DNA of 64,000 bases from Tenacibaculum sp. 190524A02b (GTDB taxonomy: Bacteria > Bacteroidota > Bacteroidia > Flavobacteriales > Flavobacteriaceae), in NCBI RefSeq assembly GCF_964036645.1, contig NZ_OZ038525.1, positions 4,344,001 to 4,408,000 on the forward strand, read 5' to 3'. Shown here piece after piece: positions 42,801 through 50,663 of this stretch. The translations under genes were made by a program, and so were the position numbers. The notes beneath the pieces are model-generated. The model saw only the letters and a list, made by a program, of their open reading frames with translations, had not been told where the DNA came from and did no database searches. Position 1 is the stretch's first letter. Every line of letters starts with the position of its first letter.

Positions 42801-43023
42801 GGGAATTGAATATTATCCTAATAACTCTTTAGAAATATTTAATAGATGGGGTAATACAGTGTACAAAAAAGAGAATTATGACAATTCTTGGGATGGAACT
42901 TCTGAAGGTAGAATTAATGTTCAAGTAGATGAAAAATTACCAACAGGAACGTATTATTATGTCCTTGATTTAGGAGATGGGTCTAAACCAAAAGTAGGAT
43001 GGATATATATAAATAGAGATTAA
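18856..43023 (+). CDS. Giant T9SS surface adhesin, 8,055 aa, TSP3/Ig-like repeats, CHU_C C-terminus
   Basis: One uninterrupted frame. Layout: signal peptide (1-31, ending GANA-Q); beta-sandwich region; P-domain-like segment (about 586-740, [12 protein letters not shown] and [12 protein letters not shown]); further beta domains; first thrombospondin-type-3 (TSP3) stretch from about 1206; two inserted beta-sandwich domains (about 1241-1422 and 1616-1829, the latter with a carbohydrate-binding-like NGDFNG start). Then 14 long units (about 1829-6735), each an Asp-rich TSP3 stretch plus an Ig-like domain of type A or B; a Cys-paired ladder (about 6736-7565); a last Ig-like domain (to about 7669); TSP3 tail; and a gliding-type CHU_C domain (about 7962-8055, [17 protein letters not shown]). 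DxDGDG loops should bind calcium and stiffen the stalk. SprB-like adhesion or gliding is inference. The following PorP/SprF gene is the expected secretion partner. Roughly 0.8 MDa. Confidence 0.95.
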   Translation: MKENYARGNNLLSKLNLIFYLLLITVLGANAQVVTTWGGLSGTLPENGYQTSSLSAVGDNTTYVTVDITRANSATVGGAINAINPTSIHANSFDNTRATVGVSGNTYTYTFSEPVHVILSSQEHSNLVNTENIKISSPDVGALFTGEMFGEQTGHFINNNNTSEVHLGSTALVTTAGTYWTVESNMAITTLSVEYYVTNATEAAAGEPFTMSLAPTPFIRLDDDNSTGAGGININTTACTTGTEPFDGTDLVINAPHGIQRVEFNLTNEQNVGEEELSVVITKPDVVITGNGTNTVVALNNNPSSNDFDDYDEIIDELYYKNTSATPETTTPRIVEVVMYDQFGNSSIVATGTITLTEASNSGNSTGPLVVFSTDTSADLTTALDGSQDVGGIWTDVDGTGALTGSVVDITSPAINVGSYTFRYDVTGTAPCNNAFTTVVLIVLDGNELEMSSSTACAYVMTEYTDNTLSVGSDDPIYIFDAPGNAGTLTCEAAAGATYDWYVYNSTTNSYDDYDIGSSSATQTNLPDGGYLVVRDDAGTKTEGRAWVWNSSLDANAGADLAVCNGNSIMINGGGTVLNPTYTYYDPVRRPFKIDALTTFSVTFDATHTYVSDLAFYLVSPDEAATVLLAPNQPGHACNSGQDVTSLTFTNDFSGGNSDYNLCSASTPLTGTYNRYYTQYVPTLTGPVSIDGSSLIGYDAGQGGWKVQIYDCENQDFGVLTGATIVFNDGAGDIRTYTSGSISVAINDDSCSAGTASIYEVPFNPAQAQTDSSISINPNIGIGIRSVGGYEWSFSTVGPTGPWSGPFENASTTPTVAPTETTWYRIQMDNGLGCSTEDVMQITVTDPPDSGTGTDEFACAGDAVINLNTLITGAGTGSWTVSGSSPDNPGADFSAGAGTYDPTTGGTYIFDYTVNAVSPCTVNAVTSVTVSVQAAPNAGTNTTITGVINPSEVVDLFNNLSGSPDTGGTWSLNVGSDPPGANYVQGAGTLDTNGLAVGTYIFDYTVINCTVATSTLTVNVVLDSDGVDLAVENGAPNGGDGNNDGIPDGEQSSVASLPVVGGSYVTLEITSPNMGENCNQITAVTLVNESDLASEDADYQYPFGLIDFSLACANNGETAQVKYYWYGISALDALDAYRKYGPSTAGGVDFNYRSDLIPVSQQIETVNGTNVFTVIYNLTDDAVGDDNTEIAGVIEDPTGPAIIVDVDGDGIGNTADLDDDNDGIIDTVEGCLIGLGLTPDGILDVTPPSGVWEVLFYGGHFGVVNAVNPFDQVSRDENGSPGTPTLYGEGYTAEGQATYVFNDTNIDNSIPEDPIASIIASGVNFLTSPSYVVGTSGTYSIIYKRTMISSGTLIVGKPGEYFDDFAEVFVNGVLEDSINSFTGSLPAADVISVNVSAGDEVEVRLTNGASLGGFQVTFDTSFDADDDLDGIPNCLDLDSDNDGIYDVVEAGGTDNDNDGLHDDDDNNTDNTASNGIPSLAGTGITPTDTGGDGSFDYLNLDSDGDGCSDANEAYGSATADGGDTGVLGSDPATVNSVNGLVTSVVAGITNYTDPVNTDYQTVGPDADGDGTPDACDTSFDDIDGDGIGDAVDLDDDNDGIPDLTECPSGVTQITTSNSLIANGDFNGNYVDANDQGTPYLTGSIAFFDPGNPLIPWTINSTPDRSSDTEINFNGVNLNRTDLAGFASSPAGGSFAGFRTTSVDEGMYNMLVINDPNQEMIIQFYYTEYTDPFPGTTTASVPANDPAVSVGFRIDATTPSNGQLISSIDNLSMSGGTQGTWELRRIVFTPSNHGITVAGSYNFFLGSQSSASVTWAFVDGIVVLESSSLCDTDSDGIPDYLDLDSDNDGIYDVIETGGTDANNDGIADGVVGTSGGTAGIPATAGTGVTSPVDSDSGTDPNTPDYIDTDSDGDGCSDANEAFASATADGGDGEQYGTGDPLTLTEGEVNVNGVVLAADYSTGTNTDVTTAGPDIDADGVAAVCDLDDDGDGNPDATDPNPLVATVADDTATTDSGVAVVTNVLSNDDYVGETDPAKLAGTTTTLTQTGGTAAGVVVIDANTGEITYTPTASEAGTDVTIVYEVCSDDGVNAPICQTATLTITVTGIDSDGDGVVDAQDLDDDNDGILDTAEANGQPDPSADADNDGTPNYLDPDLAGFVDANSDGVNDNYDADGDGVPNHFDLDSDNDGIYDVVETGGTDADGNGTADDTDGDTTNNNGIPNTAGTGVASPTDSDSGTDPNSPDFLDTDSDGDGCNDANEAFGSSTADGGDGAQYGTGDPLTLGEGEVNANGTVSAADYSTGTNADVATAGVDLDADGLIGACDLDEDGDGAPDTTDPNITTPVAQDDSGAATVGSSTTINILANDDYLPTSDPANLGITTLTDLGTGTATGTVSLDPSTGELVYTPSLSENGDVTINYQVCNDVAPAGSGPEDICATATVTITVTGTDSDGDGVADAVDLDDDNDGILDTAEANGQPDPSADADNDGTPNYLDPDLAGFVDANSDGVNDNYDADGDGVPNHFDLDSDNDGIYDVVETGGTDADGNGTADDTDGDTTNNNGIPSTAGTGVASPTDSDSGTDPNSPDFLDTDSDGDGCNDADEAFGDPATDADDNGTYGTGTLVLGSGVDADGTVTAADYSTGTNTDVTTTGPDIDGDGTAAVCDLDDDGDGNPDATDPNPLVATVADDTATTDSGVAVVTNVLSNDDYVGETDPAKLAGTTTTLTQTGGTASGVVVIDANTGEITYTPTASEAGTDVTIIYEVCSDDGVNAPICQTATLTITVTGTDSDGDGVVDAQDLDDDNDGILDTTEANGQPDPSADADNDGTPNYLDPDLAGFVDANSDGVNDNYDADGDGVPNHFDLDSDNDGIYDVVETGGTDADGNGTADDTDGDTTNNNGIPSTAGTGVATPTDSDSGTDPNSPDFLDTDSDGDGCNDADEAFGDPATDADDNGTYGTGTLVLGSGVDADGTVTAADYSTGTNTDVTTTGPDIDGDGTEAVCDLDDDGDGNPDATDPNPLVATVADDTATTDSGVAVVTNVLSNDDYVGETDPAKLAGTTTTLTQTGGTAAGVVVIDANTGEITYTPTASEAGTDVTIVYEVCSDDGVNAPICQTATLTITVTGIDSDGDGVVDAQDLDDDNDGILDTAEANGQPDPSADADNDGTPNYLDPDLAGFVDANSDGVNDNYDADGDGVPNHFDLDSDNDGIYDVVETGGTDADGNGTADDTDGDTTNNNGIPNTAGTGVASPTDSDSGTDPNSPDFLDTDSDGDGCNDANEAFGSSTADGGDGAQYGTGDPLTLGEGEVNANGTVSAADYSTGTNADVATAGVDLDADGLIGACDLDEDGDGAPDTTDPNITTPVAQDDSGAATVGSSTTINILANDDYLPTSDPANLGITTLTDLGTGTATGTVSLDPSTGELVYTPSLSENGDVTINYQVCNDVAPAGSGPEDICATATVTITVTGTDSDGDGVADAVDLDDDNDGILDTAEANGQPDPSADADNDGTPNYLDPDLAGFVDANSDGVNDNYDADGDGVPNHFDLDSDNDGIYDVVETGGTDADGNGTADDTDGDTTNNNGIPSTAGTGVATPTDSDSGTDPNSPDFLDTDSDGDGCNDANEAFGDPATDADDNGTYGTGTLVLGSGVDADGTVTAADYSTGTNTDVTTAGPDIDGDGTAAVCDLDDDGDGNPDATDPNPLVATVADDTATTDSGVAVVTNVLSNDDYVGETDPAKLAGTTTTLTQTGGTAAGVVVIDVNTGEITYTPTASEAGTDVTIVYEVCSDDGVNAPICQTATLTITVTGTDSDGDGVVDAQDLDDDNDGILDTAEANGQPDPSADADNDGTPNYLDPDLAGFVDANSDGVNDNYDADGDGVPNHFDLDSDNDGIYDVVETVGTDADGNGTADDTDGDTTNNNGIPNTAGTGVASPTDSDSGTDPNSPDFLDTDSDGDGCNDANEAFGSSTADGGDGAQYGTGDPLTLGEGEVNANGTVSAADYSTGTNADVATAGVDLDADGLIGACDLDEDGDGAPDTTDPNITTPVAQDDSGAATVGSSTTINILANDDYLPTSDPANLGITTLTDLGTGTATGTVSLDPSTGELVYTPSLSEHGDVTINYQVCNDVAPAGSGPEDICATATVTITVTGTDSDGDGVADAVDLDDDNDGILDTAEANGQPDPSADADNDGIPNYLDPDLAGFVDANSDGVNDNYDADGDGVPNHFDLDSDNDGIYDVVETGGTDADGNGTADDTDGDTTNNNGIPSTAGTGVATPTDSDSGTDPNSPDFLDTDSDGDGCNDADEAFGDPATDADDNGTYGTGTLVLGSGVDADGTVTAADYSTGTNTDVTTAGPDIDGDGTAAVCDLDDDGDGNPDATDPNPLVATVADDTATTDSGVAVVTNVLSNDDYVGETDPAKLAGTTTTLTQTGGTAAGVVVIDVNTGEITYTPTASEAGTDVTIVYEVCSDDGVNAPICQTATLTITVTGTDSDGDGVVDAQDLDDDNDGILDTAEANGQPDPSADADNDGTPNYLDPDLAGFVDANSDGVNDNYDADGDGVPNHFDLDSDNDGIYDVVETVGTDADGNGTADDTDGDTTNNNGIPSTAGTGVATPTDSDSGTDPNSPDFLDTDSDGDGCNDADEAFGDPATDADDNGTYGTGTLVLGSGVDADGTVTAADYSTGTNTDVTTAGPDIDGDGTAAVCDLDDDGDGNPDATDPNPLVATVADDTATTDSGVAVVTNVLSNDDYVGETDPAKLAGTTTTLTQTGGTAAGVVVIDANTGEITYTPTASEAGTDVTIVYEVCSDDGVNAPICQTATLTITVTGTDSDGDGLVDAQDLDDDNDGILDTAEANGQPDPSADADNDGTPNYLDPDLAGFVDANSDGVNDNYDADGDGVPNHFDLDSDNDGIYDVVETGGTDADGNGTADDTDGDTTNNNGIPSTAGTGVASPTDSDSGTDPNSPDFLDTDSDGDGCNDADEAFGDPATDADDNGTYGTGTLVLGSGVDADGTVTAADYSTGTNTDVTTAGPDIDGDGTAAVCDLDDDGDGNPDATDPNPLVATVADDTATTDSGVAVVTNVLSNDDYVGETDPAKLAGTTTTLTQTGGTAAGVVVIDANTGEITYTPTASEAGTDVTIVYEVCSDDGVNAPICQTATLTITVTGTDSDGDGVVDAQDLDDDNDGILDTAEANGQPDPSADADNDGTPNYLDPDLAGFVDANSDGVNDNYDADGDGIPNHFDLDSDNDGIYDVVETGGTDADGNGTADDTDGDTTNNNGIPNTAGTGVATPTDSDSGTDPNSPDFLDTDSDGDGCNDANEAFGSSTADGGDGAQYGTGTLVLGSGVDADGTVTAADYTVGTNTDVTTAGPDIDGDGTAAVCDLDDDGDGNPDATDPNPLVATVADDTATTDSGVAVVTNVLSNDDYVGETDPAKLAGTTTTLTQTGGTAAGVVVIDANTGEITYTPTASEAGTDVTIIYEVCSDDGVNAPICQTATLTITVTGTDSDGDGVVDAQDLDDDNDGILDTAEANGQPDPSADADNDGTPNYLDPDLAGFVDANSDGVNDNYDADGDGVPNHLDLDSDNDGIYDVVETGGTDADGNGTADDTDGDTTNNNGIPNTAGTGVATPTDSDSGTDPNSPDFLDTDSDGDGCNDANEAFGSSTADGGDGAQYGTGDPLTLGEGEVNANGTVSAADYSTGTNADVTTAGVDLDADGLIGACDLDEDGDGAPDTTDPNITTPVAQDDSGAATVGSSTTINILANDDYLPTSDPANLGITTLTDLGTGTATGTVSLDPSTGELVYTPSLSEHGDVTINYQVCNDVAPAGSGPEDICATATITITVTGTDSDGDGVADAVDLDDDNDGILDTAEANGQPDPSADADNDGTPNYLDPDLAGFVDANSDGVNDNYDADGDGVPNHFDLDSDNDGIYDVVETGGTDADGNGTADDTDGDTTNNNGIPSTAGTGVATPTDSDSGTDPNSPDFLDTDSDGDGCNDADEAFGDPATDADDNGTYGTGTLVLGSGVDADGTVSAADYTVGTNTDVTTVGPDIDGDGTAAVCDLDDDGDGNPDATDPNPLVATVADDTATTDSGVAVVTNVLSNDDYVGETDPAKLAGTTTTLTQTGGTAAGVVVIDVNTGEITYTPTASEAGTDVTIIYEVCSDDGVNAPICQTATLTITVTGTDSDGDGVVDAQDLDDDNDGILDTAEANGQPDPSADADNDGTPNYLDPDLAGFVDANSDGVNDNYDADGDGVPNHFDLDSDNDGIYDVVETGGTDADGNGTADDTDGDTTNNNGIPNTAGTGVATPTDSDSGTDPNSPDFLDTDSDGDGCNDANEAFGSSTADGGDGAQYGTGDPLTLGEGEVNANGTVSAADYSTGTNADVTTAGVDLDADGLIGACDLDEDGDGAPDTTDPNITTPVAQDDSGAATVGSSTTINILANDDYLPTSDPANLGITTLTDLGTGTATGTVSLDPSTGELVYTPSLSEHGDVTINYQVCNDVAPAGSGPEDICATATVTITVTGTDSDGDGVADAVDLDDDNDGILDTAEANGQPDPSADADNDGTPNYLDPDLAGFVDANSDGVNDNYDADGDGVPNHFDLDSDNDGIYDVVETGGTDADGNGTADDTDGDTTNNNGIPNTAGTGVATPTDSDSGTDPNSPDFLDTDSDGDGCNDANEAFGSSTADGGDGAQYGTGDPLTLGEGEVNANGTVSAADYSTGTNADVTTAGVDLDADGLIGACDLDNDGDGVEDAQEVTDGTDPNDVCDYLATSQILANVAATWNTSDCDSDGLTNGEEATGIDDPSTLADPNGNTTDPQNPDTDGDGVTDGTEATDGTDPNDPCDYLATSQVLSNVEAGWNTSDCDGDGVTNQQEIADGTNPQDSCDYNAVNQNVSIVTGAWNSVDCDSDGLTNGEEVTGVDDPSTISDPNGNITDPQDPDTDGDGVTDGVEATDGTDPNDPCDYLATSQVIANVEAAWNDADCDSDGLTNAEETTGIDDPTTLINPSGNITDPMDSDTDGDGVTDGQEATDGTNPNDLCDYEAASQVLANVEAAWNDADCDSDGLNNEEEATGIDDPTTPINPNGNTTDPQDPDTDGDGVTDGVEATDGTDPNDPCDYLATSQVIANVEAGWSSADCDSDGLTNAEETTGIDDPTTPINPSGNITDPMDPDTDGDGVTDGQEATDGTNPNDLCDYEAASQVLANVEAAWNDADCDSDGLNNEEEATGIDDPTTPIDPNGNTTDPQDPDTDGDGVTDGVEATDGTNPNDPCDYLATSQVIANVEAAWNTSDCDSDGLTNAEETTGIDDPTTPINPSGNITDPMDPDTDGDGVTDGQEATDGTNPNDLCDYETASQILANVEAAWNDADCDSDGLNNEEEATGIDDPTTPIDPNGNTTDPQDSDTDGDGVTDGVEATDGTNPNDPCDYLLSSQDITQVEDSWITTDCDNDGLTNNEEITGIDDPTTPIDPNGNTTDPQDPDTDGDGVIDGVEATDGTDPNDLCNYQASSQDLNIVDAIWSETDCDSDGLNNGEETTGVDDPDTTADPNGVTTDPQDSDTDGDGNSDTTDPNANTPTATDDVGIVELGESVTINILANDDYLPNNDTTNLGETTITNTGNGTATGTAIFNPDTGELLYTPLGTEAGQTVTIEYEVCNNESGTLVCDTAVVTITISDENDNDGISNANDIDDDNDGILDVDESPNGVDPDTDTDGDGVPLYLDDDDNDNTIGNNDGMVENGFDTDGDGVANHLDLDTDDDGIPDNVEAQGTSNYIAPTGDDTDGDGLDDAYDPDLGGNPLTPIDTDGDSIPDYLDADSDNDGVLDTIEAFDTNGDGIADIIPVRTDIDGDGLDDAFEGTNLNDGYDSNDNLDNGASDTNNSDGTDEPDFRDLDDDNDGVNTVNEDVDEDGNPTDDDTDNDDNPNYLDIDDDGDGVNTVDENPDPNSDGNPDDAQDSDGDGTPDYLDTSNGVTEYNILTPNGDGDNDTFVIEGIEYYPNNSLEIFNRWGNTVYKKENYDNSWDGTSEGRINVQVDEKLPTGTYYYVLDLGDGSKPKVGWIYINRD
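22471..24340 (+). repeat. Founder-like, diverged TSP3 units inside the adhesin gene
   Basis: Starting with DVDGDGIGN at 22471, Asp/Gly-rich TSP3 segments recur around 23130-23660, interrupted by two non-repetitive domains (22576-23120 and 23700-24340). They share the [11 protein letters not shown] and [13 protein letters not shown] phrases with the later array but are clearly diverged. They probably resemble the ancestral unit from which the near-identical copies were amplified. Confidence 0.75.
24340..39066 (+). repeat. 14-unit long tandem array, 1,014-bp A and 1,026-bp B units
   Basis: An anchor in [10 protein letters not shown] recurs at 25422, 26448, 27462, 28476, 29502, 30516, 31542, 32556, 33570, 34584, 35598, 36624, 37638 and 38664. 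Every interval is 1,014 or 1,026 bp. The 1,026-bp intervals carry Ig-like type B ([12 protein letters not shown]...[13 protein letters not shown]); the 1,014-bp intervals carry type A ([14 protein letters not shown]...NDDYVGETD). The order is A B A A B A B A A A A B A B, then a partial B-type TSP3 segment. Both lengths are multiples of three. Copies are nearly identical in DNA, including third positions, so amplification is recent or homogenised. Confidence 0.95.
39120..41560 (+). repeat. Ladder of 231-bp (77-aa) Cys-paired TSP3 units
   Basis: Eleven units begin at CDY/CNY codons near 39137, 39367, 39494, 39724, 39955, 40186, 40417, 40648, 40879, 41110 and 41341; most are 231 bp and one is short (about 129 bp). 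Each carries CDY, then WNxxDCDSDGL about 20 residues later, then GIDDP and [10 protein letters not shown]. From 39724 to 41110 two versions (CDYLATSQV and CDYEAASQV) alternate, a 462-bp higher-order period. The two Cys per unit probably form a disulfide outside the cell. Confidence 0.88.
42740..43020 (+). other. CHU_C / gliding-type C-terminal T9SS signal domain
   Basis: The last 94 or so codons encode [34 protein letters not shown], a Tyr-Lys turn, SWDG and a final [11 protein letters not shown] plus a GWIYINR strand. This matches the type B (TIGR04131) C-terminal domain used by T9SS for giant surface proteins, which usually need a PorP/SprF partner. Confidence 0.9.
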
Positions 43024-43053
43024 AATTATAAATTTGAAGAAAATTAGTAAAAG

Positions 43054-43977
43054 ATGAATAAGCTATTTAAACATATAAGTATACTAATATTTTTAACAAT
43101 TTCTAGTATCATATATTCACAGCAAGATCCTCAGTATACTCAATATATGTATAATACAATGAGTGTGAATCCAGCGTATGTTGGTTCAAAAGGTCATAGT
43201 GTAATAAACGTATTAGCAAGAACCCAATGGGTAGGTATTGATGGAGCACCTGATACCCAAACATTGAGTTTTGATACTCCGCTAGGATATAGTGGTGTAG
43301 GTTTAGGTTTTAACTTGGTAAATGACGCAATAGGTCCTTCCAATGAAACCTATTTAGATGCTAATGTATCTTATACTGTTAGAACAAGCGAAGAAGGAAA
43401 TTTAGCCTTTGGATTAAAGTTGGGAGGACGCTTTTTTAATGTTGATTGGAATAAAGGGGTATATAGAGATAAAGCAGATCAAAGTTTACAGGCTAATATT
43501 AGTAGGTTTTTGCCAACAATTGGAGCAGGTATATATTATTATAAGCCTAAGTGGTATCTTGGGTTGGCAGTGCCTAATATTTTAAGGACAGAACATTATG
43601 ATGATGTAGCAGCAGGAGGAAGTGTGGCAACAGAAAGAATGCACTTCTTTTTAATTGGAGGATACGTGTTTGATTTGTCTGATTCTGTTAAGTTTAAACC
43701 TGCTGTTTTATCCAAAATTGTATCTGGAGCACCTTTATCATTAGATGTTTCTGCTAACTTTTTATTTAACGAAAGGTTTCGAGTAGGAGCCGCTTGGAGA
43801 TGGGATGACTCAATTAGTGCTTTGTTAGGTTTTCAAATAACAGAATCCCTGCAAATAGGCTATGCATATGACTTAACCACTTCTAATTATAGTAATTATA
43901 ATTCAGGAACGCACGAGTTAATGCTGAGATACGAGATATTTAAAGAACAAACCATGAAATCACCTCGATTCTTTTAA
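43054..43977 (+). CDS. PorP/SprF family type IX secretion outer-membrane protein
   Basis: This 307-aa protein has a signal peptide (about 1-22, ending YSQ) and the family opening QQDPQYTQYMYNTMSVNPAY. A series of amphipathic strands follows (for example GVGLGFNLVNDAIGP, FGLKLGGRFFNVDW), ending in LMLRYEIF near the C-terminus, as expected of a 14-strand-type outer-membrane barrel. PorP/SprF proteins capture CHU_C-type cargo and pass it to the surface. It starts 31 bases after the giant gene and precedes the OmpA gene by 14, so the three form one operon in which this protein probably serves the adhesin specifically. Confidence 0.93.
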   Translation: MNKLFKHISILIFLTISSIIYSQQDPQYTQYMYNTMSVNPAYVGSKGHSVINVLARTQWVGIDGAPDTQTLSFDTPLGYSGVGLGFNLVNDAIGPSNETYLDANVSYTVRTSEEGNLAFGLKLGGRFFNVDWNKGVYRDKADQSLQANISRFLPTIGAGIYYYKPKWYLGLAVPNILRTEHYDDVAAGGSVATERMHFFLIGGYVFDLSDSVKFKPAVLSKIVSGAPLSLDVSANFLFNERFRVGAAWRWDDSISALLGFQITESLQIGYAYDLTTSNYSNYNSGTHELMLRYEIFKEQTMKSPRFF

Positions 43978-43990
43978 AACCGAACTAGAT

Positions 43991-45937
43991 ATGAAAAAAG
44001 CAATACTCTTCATATTATTAGTAGCTACAGTAAGTAGTTTTGGACAGCGTAAGTATGCTGCTAATAGATATTTTCAAGAATATTCATACAAAAAAGCAGC
44101 AGAGCTATATGAATATATTGTAAAAGATGATAAGTCTTACGATGTAGTAAGTAAACTAGCTGATTCTTACTATTACAATGCTGAATTTGAGAAGTCCGAA
44201 AAATGGTATTCCATATTAGCAAATAAATATGCTAAACAAATGGAGCCTAAACATATTTTTCGTTACGCTCAATCGTTAAAAAGTAATGGTAAAGTAGGTG
44301 AATCAGATGATTGGCTTTTAAAGCTTAGAGATAAATCTTCAGACAGTAGGGCAGAAGCACTTGAAAATAATCGTGATTATTTTGCAGAGTTTTCTAATAA
44401 AGAAAAGATATATATAAATGTGCATAATTTGTCGTCTAATACAAAGTATTCTGATTTTGGAGGTTTTGTTCAAGATGAAAAATTTTATTTTGCTTCTACC
44501 AAACCAGATAAGAAAGTTTCTTCAAAATTATATAGATGGAATAATCAACCTTATTTGAATATTTATACATCTAATCAAAAGTTATTAGATAAAAATGGTA
44601 TAATGGATGTTGATAAGCCTGAAAAAGTACAATCATTAAGCACAAAATACCATGAATCAAATGCAGTAATAACCAATGATGGTTACATCATGTATTTTAC
44701 AAGAGATAATTACGATGGTAAAAAACTCAGAGGAGATAAAAAACGAACCACGCATTTAAAAATCTATAAAGCCACAAAAAATGGCGAAGGTTGGGGAAAT
44801 ATTAAAGAACTACCTTTTAATAGTAATGAGTATTCAATTGGACATCCAGCTTTAAGTAAAGATGAAAAAACATTGTACTTTGTATCTGATATGCCAGCTG
44901 GATTTGGAGCAACGGATATTTATAAAGTTGCTATTTTAGGAGGTGATAAATATGGAGATGTTATAAACTTAGGAAAAGAAATAAATACAGAGGGAAGAGA
45001 AATGTTTCCTTATGTAGGTACTAATAATACGCTGTATTTTGCTTCAGATGGACACTTAGGTTTGGGAGCTTTAGACGTATTTGAATCAAAAATTATAGAA
45101 GGAAAATTAACAGAACCAGTTAATTTAGGCGCGCCCATTAATAGCCCATTAGATGATTTTGCATTTACCTTAAATAGAGAAAGAACAGGCGGTTATTTTT
45201 CTTCTAATCGAGGAGGAGGAAAAGGAGATGATGATATATATAGCTTTTTAATTTACAGTTGTAAAGAAGATATTAATGGAGTGATTACAGACTCTAGAAC
45301 AGGAGCACCTATAGACAATGTAAAAGTACGTTTGATAAATGAAAAAGGAGAGCCAGTATCAGAACAAATAACTAAAGCAGATGGAGCTTATTCATTTAAA
45401 AAGATAGACTGTGAAAAGAATTTTGTAGTAACAGCGTCTAAGCAAGATTATAAAGCAACACAAAAGAAAACAGGAACAGAAGATATAGATGATAAGATTG
45501 TAACAGCAAATTTACAGTTAGAATCTTTGATAGTTGGAGATCAGATAGTAATAGCACCAATATATTTTGATTATGATAAGTACTTTATTAGGGAAGATGC
45601 TAAATACGAGTTAGAAAATGTAGTTACTGTAATGCAAAATAACCCAGGAATGGTTATTAAAATAGAATCACATACAGATAGTAGAGGAGGAAAAGTGTAT
45701 AATAGAACGTTGTCTGATAACAGAGCAAAGTCTACACGAGATTACATTATTTCAAGAGGAATAGGAAGTGAGAGAATCCAAAGTGCTATTGGATATGGAG
45801 AAGATTACTTGCTAAATAAATGTGATGATGCAAATCAATCTAACTGTTCAGAAGCTGAGCATCAACGTAACAGAAGGTCTTACTTTTATATTGTTAAAAA
45901 CCCAGGGAATATTAAAGTGGTAAACCAATTTAAATAA
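43991..45937 (+). CDS. OmpA family protein with TPR, PD40 and carboxypeptidase-regulatory-like domains
   Basis: This 648-aa protein has an N-terminal signal peptide (about 1-18). TPR-like helices follow (about 20-115, YSYKKAAELYEYIV and NAEFEKSEKWYSIL), then PD40-type WD-like beta-propeller repeats (about 150-420, PALSKDEKTLYFVSD and GGYFSSNRGGGKGDDDIYSF). A carboxypeptidase-regulatory-like beta-sandwich comes next (about 423-500, INGVITDSRTGAPIDNVKV) and then an OmpA peptidoglycan-binding domain (about 520-645, IYFDYDKYFIREDA, SHTDSRG, NRRSYFYI). This is the PorE-like architecture found next to PorP/SprF genes. It likely tethers the outer-membrane partner to peptidoglycan. It ends before a terminator. 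Confidence 0.9.
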   Translation: MKKAILFILLVATVSSFGQRKYAANRYFQEYSYKKAAELYEYIVKDDKSYDVVSKLADSYYYNAEFEKSEKWYSILANKYAKQMEPKHIFRYAQSLKSNGKVGESDDWLLKLRDKSSDSRAEALENNRDYFAEFSNKEKIYINVHNLSSNTKYSDFGGFVQDEKFYFASTKPDKKVSSKLYRWNNQPYLNIYTSNQKLLDKNGIMDVDKPEKVQSLSTKYHESNAVITNDGYIMYFTRDNYDGKKLRGDKKRTTHLKIYKATKNGEGWGNIKELPFNSNEYSIGHPALSKDEKTLYFVSDMPAGFGATDIYKVAILGGDKYGDVINLGKEINTEGREMFPYVGTNNTLYFASDGHLGLGALDVFESKIIEGKLTEPVNLGAPINSPLDDFAFTLNRERTGGYFSSNRGGGKGDDDIYSFLIYSCKEDINGVITDSRTGAPIDNVKVRLINEKGEPVSEQITKADGAYSFKKIDCEKNFVVTASKQDYKATQKKTGTEDIDDKIVTANLQLESLIVGDQIVIAPIYFDYDKYFIREDAKYELENVVTVMQNNPGMVIKIESHTDSRGGKVYNRTLSDNRAKSTRDYIISRGIGSERIQSAIGYGEDYLLNKCDDANQSNCSEAEHQRNRRSYFYIVKNPGNIKVVNQFK

Positions 45938-45967
45938 GTAATAGACGCAAAAAATAGAAATAATATG

Positions 45968-45996
45968 AAAACGCCTCTAGAATAGGGGCGTTTTTT
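45968..45996 (+). terminator. Intrinsic terminator of the adhesin operon
   Basis: AAAACGCC (45968-45975) pairs with GGCGTTTT (45987-45994) and is followed by further T. The hairpin closes the giant adhesin-PorP/SprF-OmpA transcript. Confidence 0.85.
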
Positions 45997-46062
45997 ATAT
46001 TTCAATATTAACAATTACAAGAAAATACGTAATTTCGCACATTCAATTAATATAATGACAAA

Positions 46063-49000
46063 ATGAGTACAAAGTTTACTGAATACAAAGGCTTGGATTT
46101 ACCAAAAGTAGCAGAAGAAATATTAAACTATTGGTCTGAAAACAACATCTTTGAAAAAAGTATTACTAGCCGTGAAGGAAACGAGCCATTTGTATTTTTT
46201 GAAGGACCACCTTCGGCAAATGGATTACCTGGAATTCACCATGTAATGGCACGTACTATTAAAGATATTTTTTGTCGTTATAAAACTCAAAAAGGATACC
46301 AAGTAAAACGTAAAGCTGGTTGGGATACGCATGGGTTGCCTGTAGAGTTAAAAGTAGAAACAGAGTTAGGAATTACCAAAGAAGATATAGGTACTAAAAT
46401 TACAGTTGAAGAATATAATGAAGCTTGTAAGAAAGCTGTGATGCGTTACACTGATATTTGGAATGATATGACTCGCAAGGCAGGATATTGGGTAGACATG
46501 GAGAGCCCATATATTACTTACGAGCCAAAATATATGGAATCAGTTTGGTGGTTGTTAAAACAAATTTATAACAAAGAATTGTTATACAAAGGGTATACTA
46601 TTCAACCATATTCACCTAAAGCAGGAACAGGATTGAGTTCACATGAGGTAAATCAACCTGGATGTTATAGAGATGTTACCGACACTACTTTAGTTGCGCA
46701 GTTTAAAGCAGTAAAAGAAACATTGCCAGAATTTTTACAAGTAGAAGGAGATGTACACTTTTTAGCATGGACAACTACACCTTGGACATTACCTAGTAAT
46801 ACCGCATTAACTGTTGGACCCAAAATAGACTATGTTTTAGTAAAAACATATAATCAATATACGTTTGAGCCAATACAAGTTGTGTTAGCAAAAAACTTAG
46901 TAGCAAAACAATTTGCAGGAAAAAAATTTACCAACGTAGAAAATGAAGAAGATCTAGTTAATTATGAAGAAGGAGCAAAACAAATTCCTTTTTACATAGT
47001 AAAGTCATTTATAGGTAAAGATTTAGTAGGTATTAAATATGAACAATTATTAGATTATGTATTGCCCTATCAAAATCCAGAAAACGCCTTTAGAATTATT
47101 TCGGGGGATTTTGTAACTATTGAAGACGGTACAGGAATTGTACATACAGCGCCTACATTTGGAGCAGATGATGCCTTAGTAGCTAAACAAGCTTCACCAG
47201 AGGTTCCTCCAATGTTAGTTTTAGATGAAAATGAGAATGCTGTACCACTAGTAGATCTTCAAGGTAGGTTTAGACCTGAATTAGGAGAACTTGCAGGAAA
47301 ATACGTTAAAAACGAGTATTATAATGAAGGAGAGGCACCTGAAAAATCGGTAGATGTTGAAATAGCTATTAAACTAAAAACAGAAAATAAAGCCTTTAAG
47401 GTTGAAAAATATGTGCACAGTTATCCACATTGTTGGAGAACAGATAAGCCAGTATTATACTATCCGTTAGATTCTTGGTTTATAAAAGTAACCGAGGTGA
47501 AGGATAAAATGCATTCTTTAAATGAAACCATTAACTGGAAACCGAAGTCTACAGGAGAAGGACGTTTTGGGAATTGGTTGAAAAATGCAAACGACTGGAA
47601 CTTATCTCGCTCTAGGTTTTGGGGAATCCCGTTACCTATTTGGAGAACTGAAGATGGAACAGAGCAAGTATGTATAGGTTCTGTTGCTGAGTTGAAGGAG
47701 GAAATGCAAAAATCAGTTGCTGCTGGACTTATGAGCGAAGATATTTTTGCAGATTTTGAAATAGGTAATATGTCAGAAGAAAACTATGATAAAATCGATT
47801 TACATAAAAATGTAGTTGATAAAATAGTTTTAGTTTCTTCAACAGGAAAACCAATGCATAGAGAAAGTGATTTAATAGATGTATGGTTTGATTCAGGTTC
47901 TATGCCGTATGCGCAATGGCACTACCCATTTGAAAATAAAGAATTAATTGATAATCAAGAATCATACCCTGCAGATTTTATAGCTGAAGGAGTAGACCAA
48001 ACTAGAGGTTGGTTTTATACGCTGCATGCTATAGGAACTATGGTTTTTGATTCAGTCGCGTATAAAAATGTAGTGTCTAATGGATTGGTATTAGATAAAA
48101 ACGGACAAAAAATGTCTAAACGTTTAGGAAACGCTGTAGATCCTTTTGAAACATTAGGAAAACATGGAGCTGATGCTACACGTTGGTATATGATATCAAA
48201 TGCCAACCCTTGGGATAATTTGAAATTTGATATTGCAGGAATTGAAGAGGTAAAACGTAAGTTTTTTGGAACATTATACAATACTTATTCATTTTTCTCT
48301 TTATACGCAAATATTGACGGATTCAATTATAGCGAAGAAGAAATTTCATTAAACGAAAGACCAGAAATTGACCGTTGGATTTTATCTGAATTAAATACTT
48401 TAATTAATAAAGTAGATAAGTTTTACGCAGATTATGAGCCAACCAGAGCTACACGTGCTATTTCTGATTTTGTTCAGGATCATTTAAGTAACTGGTATGT
48501 ACGCTTATGTAGAAGGCGTTTTTGGAAAGGAGAATATGCGCAAGATAAAATATCTGCTTATCAAACATTATATACTTGTATGTTAACGGTTGCTAAGTTA
48601 AGTTCACCAGTAGCACCTTTCTTTATGGACAAGTTATATAAAGATTTAGTAGGAGCAACTCAAAAAGAAACATTTGAGAGTGTACATATAGCAGAATTCC
48701 CAGTTTACAATGAAGCCTTTGTAAATAAATCATTAGAACGTAAAATGGAGAATGCACAAACTATTTCTTCTTTAGTATTATCATTAAGAGCCAAAGAGAA
48801 AATAAAAGTGCGCCAACCATTACAAAAAATAATGATCCCTGTATTAGATAATACACAGAAAGAAGAGATTTTAGCAGTAGCAGATTTAATAAAATCAGAG
48901 GTAAACGTTAAAGAAATAGAGCTATTAGATGATGCATCTGGAATCTTAGTAAAACAAATTAAACCAAATTTTAAAGCTTTAGGGCCAAAGTTTGGGAAAG

Positions 49001-49470
49001 ATATGAAGTTGATAGCTAGTCAGATACAGTCTTTTTCTCAAGAAGATATTGCCATTATTGAAAAAGAAGGGCAAATAACTGTTGAAATTAATGAGAAAAT
49101 TATTAAATTGGAATCCGCTGATGTTGAGATTTCATCAAAAGATATCGAAGGCTGGTTAGTGGCAAACGCTGAAGGATTAACAGTTGCTTTAGATGTTACC
49201 ATAACAGAGGATTTACATAAAGAAGGAGTGGCAAGAGAATTAATTAATAGAATTCAAAATGCACGTAAAGAATCTGGATTAGAAGTAACAGATAGAATAA
49301 AATTAACTTTCTTAAGTTTTGCAGATTTACAAGAATCGGTATTAGCTAATGAATCTTACATAAAAACGGAAACATTAACCAATGAGTTAGTTTTTGTTGA
49401 AGCGTTAGAAAGTGGCATAGATATTGAGTTTGATGCCATTAAAAGTAAAATGTTAATTGAAAAAATATAG
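46063..49470 (+). CDS. ileS: Isoleucyl-tRNA synthetase
   Basis: This 1,135-aa class I synthetase has a HIGH-like motif GIHH (57-60, in NGLPGIHHVMARTIKD) and KMSKR (683-687). An editing CP1 domain lies between them (WTTTPWTLPSNTALTVGP, GTGIVHTAPTFGADD), followed by an anticodon-binding region (RWILSELNTL, NWYVRLCRRRFWKG). The C-terminal extension (about 890-1135) has the long form seen in eukaryote-like bacterial IleRS2-type enzymes, compatible with the length being over 1,100 residues. It charges tRNA-Ile and proofreads valine. A DksA-like gene follows 4 bases later. Confidence 0.97.
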   Translation: MSTKFTEYKGLDLPKVAEEILNYWSENNIFEKSITSREGNEPFVFFEGPPSANGLPGIHHVMARTIKDIFCRYKTQKGYQVKRKAGWDTHGLPVELKVETELGITKEDIGTKITVEEYNEACKKAVMRYTDIWNDMTRKAGYWVDMESPYITYEPKYMESVWWLLKQIYNKELLYKGYTIQPYSPKAGTGLSSHEVNQPGCYRDVTDTTLVAQFKAVKETLPEFLQVEGDVHFLAWTTTPWTLPSNTALTVGPKIDYVLVKTYNQYTFEPIQVVLAKNLVAKQFAGKKFTNVENEEDLVNYEEGAKQIPFYIVKSFIGKDLVGIKYEQLLDYVLPYQNPENAFRIISGDFVTIEDGTGIVHTAPTFGADDALVAKQASPEVPPMLVLDENENAVPLVDLQGRFRPELGELAGKYVKNEYYNEGEAPEKSVDVEIAIKLKTENKAFKVEKYVHSYPHCWRTDKPVLYYPLDSWFIKVTEVKDKMHSLNETINWKPKSTGEGRFGNWLKNANDWNLSRSRFWGIPLPIWRTEDGTEQVCIGSVAELKEEMQKSVAAGLMSEDIFADFEIGNMSEENYDKIDLHKNVVDKIVLVSSTGKPMHRESDLIDVWFDSGSMPYAQWHYPFENKELIDNQESYPADFIAEGVDQTRGWFYTLHAIGTMVFDSVAYKNVVSNGLVLDKNGQKMSKRLGNAVDPFETLGKHGADATRWYMISNANPWDNLKFDIAGIEEVKRKFFGTLYNTYSFFSLYANIDGFNYSEEEISLNERPEIDRWILSELNTLINKVDKFYADYEPTRATRAISDFVQDHLSNWYVRLCRRRFWKGEYAQDKISAYQTLYTCMLTVAKLSSPVAPFFMDKLYKDLVGATQKETFESVHIAEFPVYNEAFVNKSLERKMENAQTISSLVLSLRAKEKIKVRQPLQKIMIPVLDNTQKEEILAVADLIKSEVNVKEIELLDDASGILVKQIKPNFKALGPKFGKDMKLIASQIQSFSQEDIAIIEKEGQITVEINEKIIKLESADVEISSKDIEGWLVANAEGLTVALDVTITEDLHKEGVARELINRIQNARKESGLEVTDRIKLTFLSFADLQESVLANESYIKTETLTNELVFVEALESGIDIEFDAIKSKMLIEKI

Positions 49471-49474
49471 CATT

Positions 49475-49852
49475 ATGGATGACGTTAAAGTAAGATACTC
49501 CGATGGAGATTTACAAGAATTCAAAGAAATTATCTTAAAGAAGATAGAAACAGCAGAAGAAGATTTAAGAATGTTACAAGACTCTTATAAAAATGGAGCT
49601 GATAATGGTACGGAAGATACCTCACCAACATTTAAATCTTTTGAAGAAGGTTCTGATACCATGCTAAAAGAATCTAATATGCAGCTAGCCATTAGGCAAG
49701 AAAAATTTATTAGAGACTTAAAAAACGCATTAATTAGAATTGAAAACAAAACATACGGTGTATGTAGAGTTACTGGTAAATTAATTCAAAAAGAAAGATT
49801 AAAGTTAGTTCCTCATGCAACATTAAGTATAGAGGCTAAAAGAAAACAATAA
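49475..49852 (+). CDS. TraR/DksA-like protein with degenerate zinc finger
   Basis: This 125-aa protein has the DksA coiled-coil (about 15-75, DLQEFKEIILKKIETAEEDL and then a second helix with AIRQEKFIRDL) and the C-terminal YGVCRVTGKLIQKERL element. Only one Cys of the canonical C4 zinc finger remains; the CxxC partner is CRVTG and the second pair is missing. DksA binds the RNA polymerase secondary channel and works with ppGpp; Bacteroidota versions commonly lack part of the finger. I chose ATG 49475; an in-frame TTG at 49457 would overlap ileS. It is probably co-transcribed with ileS. Confidence 0.88.
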   Translation: MDDVKVRYSDGDLQEFKEIILKKIETAEEDLRMLQDSYKNGADNGTEDTSPTFKSFEEGSDTMLKESNMQLAIRQEKFIRDLKNALIRIENKTYGVCRVTGKLIQKERLKLVPHATLSIEAKRKQ

Positions 49853-49884
49853 TCTTTACATTTTTAAGAATAATAAAATTTGAT

Positions 49885-49912
49885 AAGGATTCCTTTTTAG
49901 GAATCCTTTTTT
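49885..49912 (+). terminator. Terminator of the ileS-dksA-like operon, abutting the next gene
   Basis: AAGGATTCCT (49885-49894) and AGGAATCCTT (49899-49908) form a perfect 10-bp stem with a TTTT loop, followed by TTTT. The next start codon (49916) is only 3 bases after the T run. Confidence 0.85.
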
Positions 49913-49915
49913 AAT

Positions 49916-50560
49916 ATGAAAACAGTTATAAAGGTATATCTATTTCTATTTAGCTCAATTGTTTTTTCCCAAACGGAAATAACAAAGCAATTTAAGCCTG
50001 CTTTTAAAGAAATAGAAGTCAATACATTTGGAATAGATGATCTTGTAATAGAGGCATCAGAAAATGACTTTATAACGGTTTTTTTATTAGATGAACATAG
50101 TAATACGCATATTGTTAATGTAGAAGAAATTAACAATAAAACAGAAATAACTTTTAAGATAAACCCTATTATTTATAAAGAAAGTAATACTGTTTTTAGA
50201 AAGTTTATAACAAAAAGACTGGAAAGGGCTCGTGTACTAATAAAAATACCTAAAAACAAGTTAGTAACAGTTTATGGAGAAAATGTAGGTGTCACTTCAA
50301 GAAGTTATGAAGGAACATTGAATATATTCATAAATAAAGGTAATATAGATTTGCAAAAAGTATCTGGAAATACCTTTGTATCTGTTTTTCAAGGTAACAT
50401 AAAAGCAGAAGTAAAAAAAACAAGATTGAATTTAGAGACAAAAAAAGGAGCTATAAAAATTAACAAGAAAAAGGTAAGTACTCCATACATTACTACAGAT
50501 AATATTAAACAAGAACTTAAAATAGTTTCTATATTAGGAAACATTAACATAGTAAGGTAA
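49916..50560 (+). CDS. Secreted DUF4097-like beta-strand-repeat protein
   Basis: This 214-aa protein has a signal peptide (about 1-19, VYLFLFSSIVFSQ). The rest is a regular succession of short strands such as LVTVYGENVGVTS, LNIFINKGNIDLQKVSGNT, VSVFQGNIKAEVKKT, LNLETKKGAIKIN and LKIVSILGNINIV. That ladder pattern resembles the DUF4097/DUF2807 putative adhesin beta-helix domain, though I could not compare it. It probably sits in the periplasm or at the surface. Its start lies directly after a terminator hairpin, so it must use a promoter inside or near that hairpin, or read-through. Confidence 0.65.
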   Translation: MKTVIKVYLFLFSSIVFSQTEITKQFKPAFKEIEVNTFGIDDLVIEASENDFITVFLLDEHSNTHIVNVEEINNKTEITFKINPIIYKESNTVFRKFITKRLERARVLIKIPKNKLVTVYGENVGVTSRSYEGTLNIFINKGNIDLQKVSGNTFVSVFQGNIKAEVKKTRLNLETKKGAIKINKKKVSTPYITTDNIKQELKIVSILGNINIVR

Positions 50561-50663
50561 TATTTGTCGCTTTATGGGTAAAATTAACAAAATGTTATAA
50601 AAAAATGACGTAACAGATTGCAATTTTTGCAGTCACATTACAAATATATAATAGAGAATTAAG

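Noticed and set aside
18856..43023. Foreign origin of the giant gene because of its higher GC
   Set aside because: The GC shift is explained by the repeated Asp/Gly codons. The signal peptide, CHU_C tail and PorP/SprF neighbour are native to this phylum.
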